A stretch of DNA of 64,000 nucleotides from JBKBUF01 sp046290815. Lineage in GTDB: Bacteria > Bacteroidota > Bacteroidia > Cytophagales > Cytophagaceae. The notes under the pieces were generated by a model. It did not search any database. It saw only the letters and a list, made by a program, of their open reading frames with translations, and was not told where the DNA came from. The stretch is taken from contig JBKBUF010000006.1 in assembly GCA_046290815.1 (NCBI GenBank), positions 1-64,000 of the forward strand, in the 5' to 3' direction. A program made the translations under genes and the position numbers. Below are positions 18,228 to 26,988 of this stretch, piece by piece (position 1 is the stretch's first letter; each line of letters begins with the position of its first letter).

Positions 18228-18986
18228 ATGGATTTTACTGTAAAAGAAGAAAACGGATTTAAATATATAGATCAGGGCGAAGGAGAAGTGCTTCTTTTAT
18301 TACACGGACTTTTCGGCGCTCTAAGTAATTGGGAAGGAGTGATCCGAGAATTTTCCGGCAATTATCGGGTTATCATTCCTATGATGCCCATTTATGAAAT
18401 GCCTTTAAAATCGGCAAGTGTAGATGGTTTAGTAAACTTTATTGAAAACTTTATTGATTTTAAGGCTTTGAACAATGTGTCTTTGTTAGGTAATTCTTTG
18501 GGAGGGCATGTAGGTCTTATTTATACTTTAAAAAGAAAAGAAAAAGTAAAGAGATTGGTATTAACCGGCAGTTCAGGACTATTTGAGAATGCGATGGGTG
18601 GTTCTTACCCTAAGAGAGGTAGCTATGAATATATAAAAGAAAGAGTAGAATATACTTTTTACAATCCTCGTACAGCTACGAAAACTTTGGTTGATGAGGT
18701 ATTTGAAATCACAAAAAGTATACCTAAGAGTATTAATATAATTTCAATTGCTAAATCTGCTCAACGGCATAATATGGCAAGAGATATCACTAAAATTAAG
18801 ATTCCTACGTTATTGGTTTGGGGTTTAAATGATACTATAACACCACCCATAGTTGCTTATGAATTTAACAGATTGATGCCTAATTCAACTTTAAAATTTA
18901 TAGACAAGTGTGGACATGCCCCAATGATGGAACATCCTGATAAATTTAATAGAATATTACATAAATTTCTTGAATCAACTGTATGA
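18228..18986 (+). CDS. Alpha/beta hydrolase
   Basis: A 252-residue alpha/beta hydrolase with HGLFGALSNW, nucleophile elbow GNSLGGH, an acid in WGLNDTITPP and His in CGHAPMMEHP. The full triad suggests an active enzyme of the broad epoxide-hydrolase/MhpC/BioH-like class; the substrate is unknown. I start at the ATG at 18228 (MDFTVKEENG); the longer frame from 18144 would run through the pabA stop region and adds an improbable N-terminus. Its stop overlaps the next start (ATGA). Confidence 0.83.
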   Translation: MDFTVKEENGFKYIDQGEGEVLLLLHGLFGALSNWEGVIREFSGNYRVIIPMMPIYEMPLKSASVDGLVNFIENFIDFKALNNVSLLGNSLGGHVGLIYTLKRKEKVKRLVLTGSSGLFENAMGGSYPKRGSYEYIKERVEYTFYNPRTATKTLVDEVFEITKSIPKSINIISIAKSAQRHNMARDITKIKIPTLLVWGLNDTITPPIVAYEFNRLMPNSTLKFIDKCGHAPMMEHPDKFNRILHKFLESTV

Positions 18987-19648
18987 TTGCCCTTGAATTA
19001 ATAAACCAAATGATTCCCCCATTGAAGCTTTCCGACACAGCCGGGAAAGCATTAAAATGGATGGAAGAATTCAGGGTACGCCAACTTGCAGTTATTGATA
19101 ACTCCTCATATAAAGGTATAATTACGGAAGAAACACTTGTTAATCTGTCTGATCCTGAAAGTTTGATTTTAGATTTAAAGCTTGATTTTCAGGATGTCTT
19201 TGTATATTCTCATACTCATTTTTATGATGTGATTAAATTAGCTACAAAAACAGGGGTAGAATTGGTGGCTGTATTGGATGAATCCGATTGTTTTTTAGGT
19301 GTTATATCTGTTAATGAAACTTCCTCCGCAGTTGCAAAGATGTTTGCTAGTCAGGGACCTGGTGGTGTCATAGTTCTTTCAATGAAAGAAAACGATTACT
19401 CTTTATCACAAATTAGTCGGTTGGTTGAGGCTAATGATACTAAAATTCTTAGTTCCTTTGTCTCAGTTGACGAATCAGACCCTGCAAGTATTAAATTGAC
19501 ATTGAAATTAAATCGAGTTGATCTTTCAAGGGTGATTGCCACTTTTGAAAGATATGAGTATAAAATTCTCGCTCATTTTCATGAAACAGAATTAAACAGT
19601 AGCGATAAAGATCGCCTTGATTTACTTTTCAGATATTTGAATATTTAG
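18983..19648 (+). CDS. CBS-domain protein with ACT-like C-terminus
   Basis: A 221-residue cytoplasmic protein. Residues about 10-125 form a paired CBS module (KALKWMEEFRVRQLAVID, then VELVAVLDESDCFLGVI), which usually binds adenine nucleotides. Residues about 140-205 (GGVIVLSMKENDYSLSQISR) resemble an ACT-type regulatory fold, recalling AcuB-like proteins. It overlaps the upstream hydrolase by 4 bp and lies 39 bp before nadK. A regulatory link to NAD or nucleotide state is a guess from context. Confidence 0.8.
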   Translation: MIALELINQMIPPLKLSDTAGKALKWMEEFRVRQLAVIDNSSYKGIITEETLVNLSDPESLILDLKLDFQDVFVYSHTHFYDVIKLATKTGVELVAVLDESDCFLGVISVNETSSAVAKMFASQGPGGVIVLSMKENDYSLSQISRLVEANDTKILSSFVSVDESDPASIKLTLKLNRVDLSRVIATFERYEYKILAHFHETELNSSDKDRLDLLFRYLNI

Positions 19649-19687
19649 CTTTTAATTATTTTTATTCTACACCTTTAGTTTTTACTA

Positions 19688-20563
19688 ATGAATATTGCAA
19701 TTCATGGGCGGCCATTTTCAAATGAGGTTATACCTTATATTCAAAACATGTTTGATGTTTTGAAAGAAAGGGAAGCAAAATTGCAGATATATTCCAAATT
19801 TAAGGACTTTCTTGATAAAAAAAGTATAAAAAAGGGTCGGGTTAAAACATATAATAACCGTGAGGAGCTATTAGATGCGGATTTTATATTTAGCATCGGT
19901 GGTGATGGGACATTTCTTGAAACTATAACATACGCTGGTGAAAATCAGATTCCGGTTCTAGGAATAAATACTGGCAGATTAGGGTTTCTGGCTACCACGC
20001 CAAGAGAAAAAATAATAGAAGCTATTAATGGTTTATATTCCCATTCATATAAGTTTGAAGAGAGGACTTTAATTAGACTGGAGTCGGATAAGGATTTGTT
20101 TAATGGGATAAATTTTGGATTGAACGAGTTTACCATTCTAAAGAGAGATACCTCTTCAATGATTGTTGTCCATACTTATATTAATGGAGAATATTTAAAT
20201 TCTTATTGGGCGGACGGCCTCATAATTTCAACACCTACTGGTTCAACAGGATATTCATTGAGTTGCGGAGGGCCTTTAGTTATGCCAACAAACAACAATT
20301 TTATCATTTCTCCCGTAAGTCCACATAATTTGAATGTACGACCAATGGTTGTTCCGGATTCAAGTGTACTTTCATTTGAAATTGAAGGAAGAAGTAAAAA
20401 CTTTCTAATATCCTTAGATTCACGGTCTAAGACTGTACCTGCCAAAACCAGGTTGACGGTAAAAAAGGAAAAATTTAAGGCCAGACTTGTTGAGCTTGAA
20501 GGGTATAATTATTTCCAAACGCTTAGAAATAAATTGAATTGGGGTTTGGATATGAGAAATTAA
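19688..20563 (+). CDS. nadK: NAD kinase
   Basis: Phosphorylates NAD to NADP. The three diagnostic blocks are present: GGDGTFLETI at residues 71-80, NTGRLGFLATT, and the glycine-rich STPTGSTGYSLSCGGP. The length of 291 is normal. It is followed by a 109-bp gap holding a promoter-like element before the DUF6089 genes. Confidence 0.96.
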   Translation: MNIAIHGRPFSNEVIPYIQNMFDVLKEREAKLQIYSKFKDFLDKKSIKKGRVKTYNNREELLDADFIFSIGGDGTFLETITYAGENQIPVLGINTGRLGFLATTPREKIIEAINGLYSHSYKFEERTLIRLESDKDLFNGINFGLNEFTILKRDTSSMIVVHTYINGEYLNSYWADGLIISTPTGSTGYSLSCGGPLVMPTNNNFIISPVSPHNLNVRPMVVPDSSVLSFEIEGRSKNFLISLDSRSKTVPAKTRLTVKKEKFKARLVELEGYNYFQTLRNKLNWGLDMRN

Positions 20564-20565
20564 TT

Positions 20566-20597
20566 TTTTTAATTAAAGCCAAAATAACTTATATTTG
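20566..20597 (+). promoter_or_regulatory. Promoter-like element before the DUF6089-uppS-bamA block
   Basis: TATATTTG (20590-20597) matches TAnnTTTG exactly, with a T-run about 19-20 nt upstream in place of TTTG. It could start an envelope transcript separate from nadK. Confidence 0.4.
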
Positions 20598-20672
20598 TTT
20601 TTCTGGGTACAATTTTAACTTCACATAATTCAATATTGTCAAAATTTAAATGAGTTATTAACTCAATGGGAT

Positions 20673-21626
20673 ATGAAAAAACGATTACAGTTTGCACTAT
20701 TATTATTTTTATTTTCCTTTTTCACAGGAGTTTCTTTTGGACAAGAATTCAATAAGAAATATCGTTACATCAGCATTGGGGCAAATATTAATGCCATGAA
20801 TTATGTGGGGGAACTGGATCCTGGACCAAGCTTTTTCAGGCCTGCATTTAAATTTACCAGGCCAAATCTTGGTATTACTGGGTTATATAGACTCGGACCA
20901 AGGTTATCTATTAGAGGAAACGTATTTTGGGGGAGAATAAAGGGGGATGATTATCAAAATGCCAATTATTCTGATAAAAATATAAATAGAAAGATCAGAG
21001 GTCTTTCCTTCAGAAACGATATTTTTGAGGTTAAAGCTGATGCTGTTATTGATTTATTTGAGAATCGCGGAAGATATATTAAAAGACCGGATTATACCCC
21101 TTACTTGTTTATTGGAATAGCATATTTTCATCATAATCCTAAAACTTATTATAATGGCAGATGGGTGAATCTTCAACCAGTCCAAACCGAGGGGAAAAGT
21201 TATTCGTTACATCAAATATCTATACCATTTGGCGTTGGATTCAGATACAAGCTTGCAAAGCAGTGGGATTTGGCATTTGAAATCGGATGGAGAAAGACAT
21301 TTACTGATTATTTGGATGATGTAGGAGGAACGTATGCCGATAAGTCAACATTAAGCCCACTTGGAGCTCAGCTTTCTGACCGATCCTTAGAGAAATATGA
21401 TCCTGAAACTGGATTAATTAATAATGATCCTGAATTAACCAGATATATTTTCGAAACTCAGGGTGTTGATATTGATCCTGTTACTGGTGAGATGTTTATC
21501 AAAGGCTATGGAAGAGAAGGAGATCAAAGAGGTGATAAAAAAGGCAGGATGGATTGGTACATTGTTACAGGTTTCCATTTGACTTACATACTTCCTTCTA
21601 AAGTTGTCTGTCCTAAATTCAGATAA
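20673..21626 (+). CDS. DUF6089 outer-membrane beta-barrel protein
   Basis: A 317-residue exported protein with a signal peptide ending SFG before Gln. It shows the DUF6089 pattern: an N-terminal Asn-Tyr-x-Gly-Glu segment (NAMNYVGELDPG), LGITGLYRLGPRLSIRGN, PYLFIGIAYFHHNPK and IPFGVGFRYKLAKQWDLAFE. Such alternating strands imply a small outer-membrane barrel, function unknown. An insertion of about 60 residues near 240-295 (YDPETGLI to YGREGDQRG) is absent from the next paralogue. Its position ahead of uppS and bamA suggests an envelope role. Confidence 0.83.
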   Translation: MKKRLQFALLLFLFSFFTGVSFGQEFNKKYRYISIGANINAMNYVGELDPGPSFFRPAFKFTRPNLGITGLYRLGPRLSIRGNVFWGRIKGDDYQNANYSDKNINRKIRGLSFRNDIFEVKADAVIDLFENRGRYIKRPDYTPYLFIGIAYFHHNPKTYYNGRWVNLQPVQTEGKSYSLHQISIPFGVGFRYKLAKQWDLAFEIGWRKTFTDYLDDVGGTYADKSTLSPLGAQLSDRSLEKYDPETGLINNDPELTRYIFETQGVDIDPVTGEMFIKGYGREGDQRGDKKGRMDWYIVTGFHLTYILPSKVVCPKFR

Positions 21627-21644
21627 TACTTAAAATTATTTTAT

Positions 21645-22349
21645 ATGCAGAAAAAAGTAGGAAAACTGACTTTTCCTATTTTTTTTGCTTTTTTGGCAAT
21701 TTCATTTGTAGCAAAGGGGCAAAAAAATGAAGTAGGTTTAGCCATTGGAGGCTTTAATTACTCCGGGGAAGTTTCCCCATACATAAATCCACTGTTTACC
21801 AGGCCAGGTGCGAATTTATTCTACAGGTTAAATTTTAGCCCTGTAGTGGCATTACGTTCTATGTTTTCATTTGGAGCAATATATGCCAATGAGCATGGAT
21901 CTTCACGCGCTGTCTCGCAAATCCGTAGGGCCGAATTTTCAAATACTGTGTCTGAAGGAGCCTTAATGCTGGAGTACAATTTTTTTAATTTTCGCGCAAA
22001 AAAAGATTCCCGTAAGTATATTGATACCAGAAGGTTATCTCCTTATTTTACAGCAGGAGTGGCCATATATAATATGTCAAAAGATGTAGGAACAGAGGTT
22101 TCTAATGCTGCTATTGATCTGGCAATCCCGTTTGGAGTCGGTCTAAAATATAAACTAACCGAATTTTTAAACCTTGGTGTTGAATTTGTGGCCAGAAAAA
22201 CCTTTTCCGATCAAATTGACGGAATAAGTCATGGTTTTATTAATAACAAAACCACCGGCATTCCTTCTGATACTGATTGGTATTATTTTACCGGGTTTAC
22301 CCTTAGTTATACCTTCTATACTGTAGATTGCCCTTCACATAATAAATAG
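21645..22349 (+). CDS. DUF6089 outer-membrane protein, second copy
   Basis: A 234-residue paralogue of the preceding gene, 18 bp downstream. Its signal peptide ends AKG before Gln. The shared pattern is clear: GGFNYSGEVSPY, FYRLNFSPVVALRSMFSFG, PYFTAGVAIYNM and IPFGVGLKYKLTEFLNLGVE. It lacks the long insertion of the first copy. The tandem arrangement implies an old duplication; the two are quite diverged outside these blocks. Function unknown. Confidence 0.83.
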   Translation: MQKKVGKLTFPIFFAFLAISFVAKGQKNEVGLAIGGFNYSGEVSPYINPLFTRPGANLFYRLNFSPVVALRSMFSFGAIYANEHGSSRAVSQIRRAEFSNTVSEGALMLEYNFFNFRAKKDSRKYIDTRRLSPYFTAGVAIYNMSKDVGTEVSNAAIDLAIPFGVGLKYKLTEFLNLGVEFVARKTFSDQIDGISHGFINNKTTGIPSDTDWYYFTGFTLSYTFYTVDCPSHNK

Positions 22350-22382
22350 CCCATACTCTTTTAAAAGCAGTTCGCATTTTTG

Positions 22383-22390
22383 TAGATTTG
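22383..22390 (+). promoter_or_regulatory. -7 element upstream of uppS
   Basis: TAGATTTG matches TAnnTTTG exactly, 13 nt before the ATG at 22404. A TTTT stretch lies 20 nt upstream, with no clear TTTG. A possible internal promoter for uppS-bamA. Confidence 0.35.
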
Positions 22391-22403
22391 CCGTTTGCTT
22401 ACA

Positions 22404-23159
22404 ATGGAGAAACACATGGACTTATTATCCCAGATCGATAAAAATAAAATACCTGCCCACGTGGCTATTATTATGGATGGAAATGGGAGGTGGGCAAAAA
22501 AAAGAGGAGCACTTAGAATTTTTGGGCATAATAATGCAATCACCTCGGTTAGAGAAGCGGCTGAAACATGCGCTGAATTAGGAGTAAAATACCTTACCCT
22601 TTATGCGTTCTCCACAGAAAACTGGAACAGGCCAAAAGAAGAAATTGAAGGTCTGATGTCTTTATTGGTTTCAACCATCAACAGTGAAATTAAAACTTTA
22701 ACTAAAAACAATATCCGATTACTGTCTATCGGTAATAAGGAAGATCTTCCATCTGCATGTCGTAAGGAGTTAGATGAGGCAATTAACTATACTTCTAAAA
22801 ATACAGGCTTAAACCTTATACTTGCATTAAGCTATAGTGGCAGATGGGATATAACACAAGCTTGTAAAAATATTGCTGTGAAAGTTTCTAGAGGAGAAAT
22901 TGATCCTGCAAATATTGATTCGGAAACTTTTTCAATGCATTTATCAACCAGTGGCATACCTGACCCTGAATTGATGATCCGAACAAGCGGAGAAATGCGA
23001 ATAAGTAATTTTTTGCTTTGGCAGATAGCTTATGCAGAATTGTATATCACAGATGTATTATGGCCTGATTTCAGGAAACAGGATTTACTAAAAGCTATAA
23101 TTGATTTTCAAAAAAGAGAGAGACGCTTTGGAATGATTAGTGAACAAGTGTCAAGATAG
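22404..23159 (+). CDS. uppS: Isoprenyl transferase (undecaprenyl diphosphate synthase)
   Basis: A cis-prenyltransferase that makes the C55 lipid carrier for peptidoglycan and surface polysaccharides. The catalytic block HVAIIMDGNGRWAKKRG is intact, followed by the FGH motif, LYAFSTENWNRP and PELMIRTSGEMRISNFL. About 250 residues is standard. An ATG at 22404 is preferred over the TTG at 22395; the Met at 22416 is also possible. It lies 5 bp before bamA. Confidence 0.96.
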   Translation: MEKHMDLLSQIDKNKIPAHVAIIMDGNGRWAKKRGALRIFGHNNAITSVREAAETCAELGVKYLTLYAFSTENWNRPKEEIEGLMSLLVSTINSEIKTLTKNNIRLLSIGNKEDLPSACRKELDEAINYTSKNTGLNLILALSYSGRWDITQACKNIAVKVSRGEIDPANIDSETFSMHLSTSGIPDPELMIRTSGEMRISNFLLWQIAYAELYITDVLWPDFRKQDLLKAIIDFQKRERRFGMISEQVSR

Positions 23160-23164
23160 AACTG

Positions 23165-25684
23165 ATGAGTAAAATTTTTTCAATATCCATATTTATCCTT
23201 TCACTGATTTTTTCTTTGAATGCAATTTCCCAACCGGTTTTCAGGGATAAAATAAATATTAGCTATTCCAGTCCTGAAGAATATACAATTGCTGATATCA
23301 CTGTAAGTGGTGTTCAGTTTCTGGACAAAGAAGCAATCATTTCTATTACCGGTCTGAAAATAGGCGATAAAATTACCATTCCGGGTGAAGATGTAAGCAA
23401 TGCAATTAAAAAATTATGGAATCAGGGGCTTATAGGTGATGTGGAGGTAAGTGTCACCAAAGTTGAAGGAAAGAAAATTACCCTTGATTTTAACTTAAAA
23501 GAAAGAGCAAGGCTTTCAAAATTTCTCTTTAAAGGCGTAAAGAAAAATCACCAAAAGGAACTTAATGAAAAAATAAATATATCCAGAGGGAAAATTGTTA
23601 CTGATGCAATGATTAAAAATGCTCAGAAGAAAATTAAGGATTATTATTTGGAGAAAGGATATTTGAATGTTGATGTTTCCATAACTCCCGTTAAAGACAC
23701 ATTGCTGCAAAACAGTGTTACATTAAAAGTTACAGTAAATAGAAATCATAAAGTTAGAATTGATAACATTATCATCCATGGCAATGAGTCTTTTAAAGAA
23801 GGAAAACTTAGACGGAAAATGAAAAAAACTAAGGAGAGGAAATGGTATAATCCATTTGTTTCTTCTAAGTTATTGATGAAAGAATATGAGGAAGATAAAA
23901 AGGCGCTTATTGAATTCTATAATTCGCAAGGATTCAGAGATGCTGAAATTGTCAACGATACTATCTATAACGTGGATCATAAATCCGTTAATATAGAACT
24001 AACGATATCTGAAGGGCGTAAATATTATTTCAGAAATATAACCTGGGCAGGAAATTTCGTTCATGATGACAAAACATTAAATAACATTTTGAATATTCAG
24101 AAGGGGGAAGTTTATAATGCAGCAAACCTTCAGAGAAAGCTGACATTTAATCCTAACGGGCCAGACATTAGCTCTCTTTATCTGGATGATGGATATTTGT
24201 TTTTTAACGTTGAACCTGTAGAGGTATTAGTGGAGGGTGATTCTATAGATATTGAAATGCGAATTCATGAAGGATTGCAGGCAACAATCCGAAATGTGAC
24301 CATCGCAGGCAATACAAAAACTCATGAGCATGTCATCAGAAGAGAAATCAGGACATTGCCGGGCCAAAAGTTCAGCCGTGCTGATTTAATCAGATCTCAA
24401 AGGGAAATTGCACAGCTAGGATATTTTAATCCCGAAACAATTGGGATTAATCCAATTCCTAATCCTGAAGAAGGTACTGTAGATATTCACTACACTGTGG
24501 AAGAAAAGCCCAGTGATCAGATTGAATTATCCGGTGGTTGGGGAGGTTTTTTTGGATTTGTAGGTACACTGGGCCTAGTATTTAATAACTTCTCTGCCAG
24601 AAACCTTACCAAATTCCATACCTGGAGTCCATTGCCTTCAGGAGATGGTCAGAGACTGGCATTAAGGTTCCAGGCAAATGGCAGAAGCTTTCAGACCTAT
24701 TCACTTTCCTTCACTGAACCATGGTTGGGAGGAAGAAAACCAAATTCATTTACTGTCAGTCTTTCTCATTCTGTCCAAAATCAATATAATCCTTTGTCAG
24801 GAAATTACAAAGGCGGAGGTCAATTGTACGTTTCAGGGGTGACCTTAGGTTTAGGTCGTGAGTTGAAGAAGCCAGATGATTACTTTACATTAAGTAATTC
24901 ATTGTCCTTAATGAGGTACCAATTAAATAATTTTACGAGTACATGGGGTGCAGGAGGTATTGGTTTTAATACTGGTACAGCTAATAATATTTCTTTTGTT
25001 ACTACGCTTGCAAGAAACAGCATAAATGATTTTACTTTTCCTACAAGCGGGTCAAATATCTCTTTGTCAGTTACTGCAACACCTCCATACTCTTTATTTA
25101 ACAGAAAGGATTATTCTAAATTATCTGCTCAGGAAAGATATCAATGGATAGAATTTCATAAATGGATGTTTGATAACTCCTGGTTTGCCACACTTGTCCC
25201 GGGTAAAAAAAGGAATTTAGTACTTAATGTTAGATCTCATTTTGGGTTTATCGGCGCATATAAAAAGAGTACCGGAATTGGTCCTTTCGAGAGATTTATT
25301 ATGGGTGGAGACGGATTGTCGGGATTTAACTTCCTTTTAGGATCTGATATAATTGGATTACGAGGTTATCAGAACAATATTATCAGGCCGGAAACTCAAG
25401 GTGGTACAATATTTAATAAATATGTAGCAGAGGTGAGATACCCTGTTACAATTAGTCCTGCTTTAAGTGTGTTTATCCTTGGATTTGCGGAGGCCGGTAA
25501 TAATTGGGGCAATTTTAAAGATTACAACCCGTTTAACCTATACCGTGCGGCTGGTGTCGGTACCAGAATTTTTATGCCGGCATTTGGAATGATAGGTATA
25601 GATTGGGGATACGGATTTGATGCAGTTCCTGGTTTTGGACGAGGAAGCAAGGTAACATTTACCATTGGTCAGCAGCTACGATAA
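23165..25684 (+). CDS. bamA: Outer-membrane protein assembly factor BamA
   Basis: The central Omp85 protein that inserts beta-barrels into the outer membrane. A signal peptide ends AIS before Gln. Residues about 40-445 hold the POTRA series (repeated patterns such as ITVSGVQFLDKEAI, IIIHGNESFKEGKLRR and VTIAGNTKTHEHVIRRE), followed by the barrel (QIELSGGWGGFFG onward, with LGLVFNNFSARN and the conserved GGDGLSGF and LRGY). At 839 residues it is typical of Bacteroidetes. The two OmpH/Skp-like chaperones follow immediately, the usual BamA-Skp pairing. Confidence 0.96.
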   Translation: MSKIFSISIFILSLIFSLNAISQPVFRDKINISYSSPEEYTIADITVSGVQFLDKEAIISITGLKIGDKITIPGEDVSNAIKKLWNQGLIGDVEVSVTKVEGKKITLDFNLKERARLSKFLFKGVKKNHQKELNEKINISRGKIVTDAMIKNAQKKIKDYYLEKGYLNVDVSITPVKDTLLQNSVTLKVTVNRNHKVRIDNIIIHGNESFKEGKLRRKMKKTKERKWYNPFVSSKLLMKEYEEDKKALIEFYNSQGFRDAEIVNDTIYNVDHKSVNIELTISEGRKYYFRNITWAGNFVHDDKTLNNILNIQKGEVYNAANLQRKLTFNPNGPDISSLYLDDGYLFFNVEPVEVLVEGDSIDIEMRIHEGLQATIRNVTIAGNTKTHEHVIRREIRTLPGQKFSRADLIRSQREIAQLGYFNPETIGINPIPNPEEGTVDIHYTVEEKPSDQIELSGGWGGFFGFVGTLGLVFNNFSARNLTKFHTWSPLPSGDGQRLALRFQANGRSFQTYSLSFTEPWLGGRKPNSFTVSLSHSVQNQYNPLSGNYKGGGQLYVSGVTLGLGRELKKPDDYFTLSNSLSLMRYQLNNFTSTWGAGGIGFNTGTANNISFVTTLARNSINDFTFPTSGSNISLSVTATPPYSLFNRKDYSKLSAQERYQWIEFHKWMFDNSWFATLVPGKKRNLVLNVRSHFGFIGAYKKSTGIGPFERFIMGGDGLSGFNFLLGSDIIGLRGYQNNIIRPETQGGTIFNKYVAEVRYPVTISPALSVFILGFAEAGNNWGNFKDYNPFNLYRAAGVGTRIFMPAFGMIGIDWGYGFDAVPGFGRGSKVTFTIGQQLR

Positions 25685-25695
25685 TTTAATTAATT

Positions 25696-26232
25696 ATGAA
25701 ACCTTTTATTATTTATTTAGCTTTATTTGTTCTAACGGTTAATGTATCCTCTGCACAAAAATTTGGCTATATAGATAGTGATTATATTCTTAAGAAAATG
25801 CCGGAATATAAAAAAGCAGAAAAGGAGCTGGAACAATTGGCACAAAAATGGCATGATGAAGTTGATAAGATGAAGAAAGAGTTTGAAAAAATGCAGGCCG
25901 AATATAAAGTGGAGGAGATTCTTCTAACTGAAGATATGAAGAAAGAAAGATTGGATACACTTTCGGCTCGTGAGAAAGCAATAAAAGATTATCAGAAGAA
26001 GATGTTTGGTTTTGAAGGGATGATTTTTTTGAAAAGGCAGGAATTGATGAAACCAGTACAGGACTTAGTTTTTGAGGCAGTTGAAAAAACGGCAAAAAAA
26101 CACAAGCTTCAAATTGTATTTGATAAGTCTTCTGACCTGGTGATGATTTATACAAACCCTATCCATGACTATACCGATCATGTATTGGAGGCTCTTGGTT
26201 TAGGTGATCCAAATGACACAGTTCAAAAGTAA
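25696..26232 (+). CDS. OmpH/Skp-family periplasmic chaperone (first copy)
   Basis: A 178-residue exported protein. The signal peptide ends SSA before Gln, and the mature protein begins KFGYIDSDYILKKMPEYKKAEKEL, the OmpH pattern. The middle (about 40-120) is a long charged coiled coil, as in the tentacles of the Skp trimer. Skp holds unfolded outer-membrane proteins on their way to BamA, which is encoded 11 bp upstream. It overlaps the frame of the second copy at its 3' end but not the start chosen for that gene. Confidence 0.9.
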   Translation: MKPFIIYLALFVLTVNVSSAQKFGYIDSDYILKKMPEYKKAEKELEQLAQKWHDEVDKMKKEFEKMQAEYKVEEILLTEDMKKERLDTLSAREKAIKDYQKKMFGFEGMIFLKRQELMKPVQDLVFEAVEKTAKKHKLQIVFDKSSDLVMIYTNPIHDYTDHVLEALGLGDPNDTVQK

Positions 26233-26245
26233 ATTAATACTCGAC

Positions 26246-26908
26246 ATGAAAAGAAAAGTAATTTTCACCACTTTGTTAGCAATTTTTGCATTTAATTTTT
26301 TTGCAATTGCTCAAACACCTTCACCTAGTGTGCCTAAAATCGGATATACAAACCTGGACTATATCCTAAGTCAGCTTCCTGAAGCGAAGCAAATCGAATC
26401 AGAATTGCAGGCTTATGAAAAACAACTTCAAAATCAGTTGCAAAGTAAGTACGGCGAATATGAGAAGAAGCTGCAGGATTACGAAAAGTCTGCTAAATCA
26501 GGTGTAATGACTGATGTCGTAAGAGAAGATAAAGAAAAGGAGCTGATGAATATGCAGAAGTCTATTAGGGAATTTGAAGAAAATGCTCAATCATCTCTTC
26601 AGAAGAAACAGGTTTCTTTACTAGAGCCTGTTTTGGAAAAAGTTCAAAAAGCAATTGATCAGGTTGGAGAAGAGAATGGGTATTCATTTATTTTGAGCAC
26701 GCATGCAGACTATGGCGGTTCTGCAATAATATTGTATGCAAAAAATAAAGAAGATAATATTTCTGATTTAGTACTGAAAAAACTTGGTGTTACTCCACAG
26801 GCTAGTACTGATACAAAAAGTAATACTTCCACTAATACATCAACTCCGACTAATGCAGAGCCAAAGCCAGCAAATACACAGCAATCTGGTGCGCCTAAAA
26901 AGAAATAA
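26246..26908 (+). CDS. OmpH/Skp-family periplasmic chaperone (second copy)
   Basis: A 220-residue paralogue of the preceding gene. The signal peptide ends AIA before Gln, then PKIGYTNLDYILSQLPEAKQIESEL. A coiled coil runs from about 50 to 130. Unlike the first copy it ends in a Thr/Asn/Ser/Pro/Lys-rich tail of about 35 residues that is likely disordered. I use the ATG at 26246, since the longer frame from 26204 overlaps the first copy and would bury the signal peptide. A terminator follows. Confidence 0.9.
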   Translation: MKRKVIFTTLLAIFAFNFFAIAQTPSPSVPKIGYTNLDYILSQLPEAKQIESELQAYEKQLQNQLQSKYGEYEKKLQDYEKSAKSGVMTDVVREDKEKELMNMQKSIREFEENAQSSLQKKQVSLLEPVLEKVQKAIDQVGEENGYSFILSTHADYGGSAIILYAKNKEDNISDLVLKKLGVTPQASTDTKSNTSTNTSTPTNAEPKPANTQQSGAPKKK

Positions 26909-26923
26909 ATTTATTTGATTAAT

Positions 26924-26958
26924 GAAAGGTTTATCAGTGATGGTAAGCCTTTTTTTTT
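26924..26958 (+). terminator. Terminator after the bamA-ompH block
   Basis: An 11-bp stem (AAAGGTTTATC with GGTAAGCCTTT, including G-T pairs) and a six-base loop precede a run of T. It closes the long plus-strand run that begins at yqeY. Confidence 0.88.
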
Positions 26959-26988
26959 GCTTAATTTTTTATACATTATTTACTGCAT

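Noticed and set aside
25790..26155. A 121-codon minus-strand frame opposite the first OmpH gene
   Set aside because: It is the complement of a Lys/Glu-rich coiled coil, which leaves long open antisense frames by composition alone.
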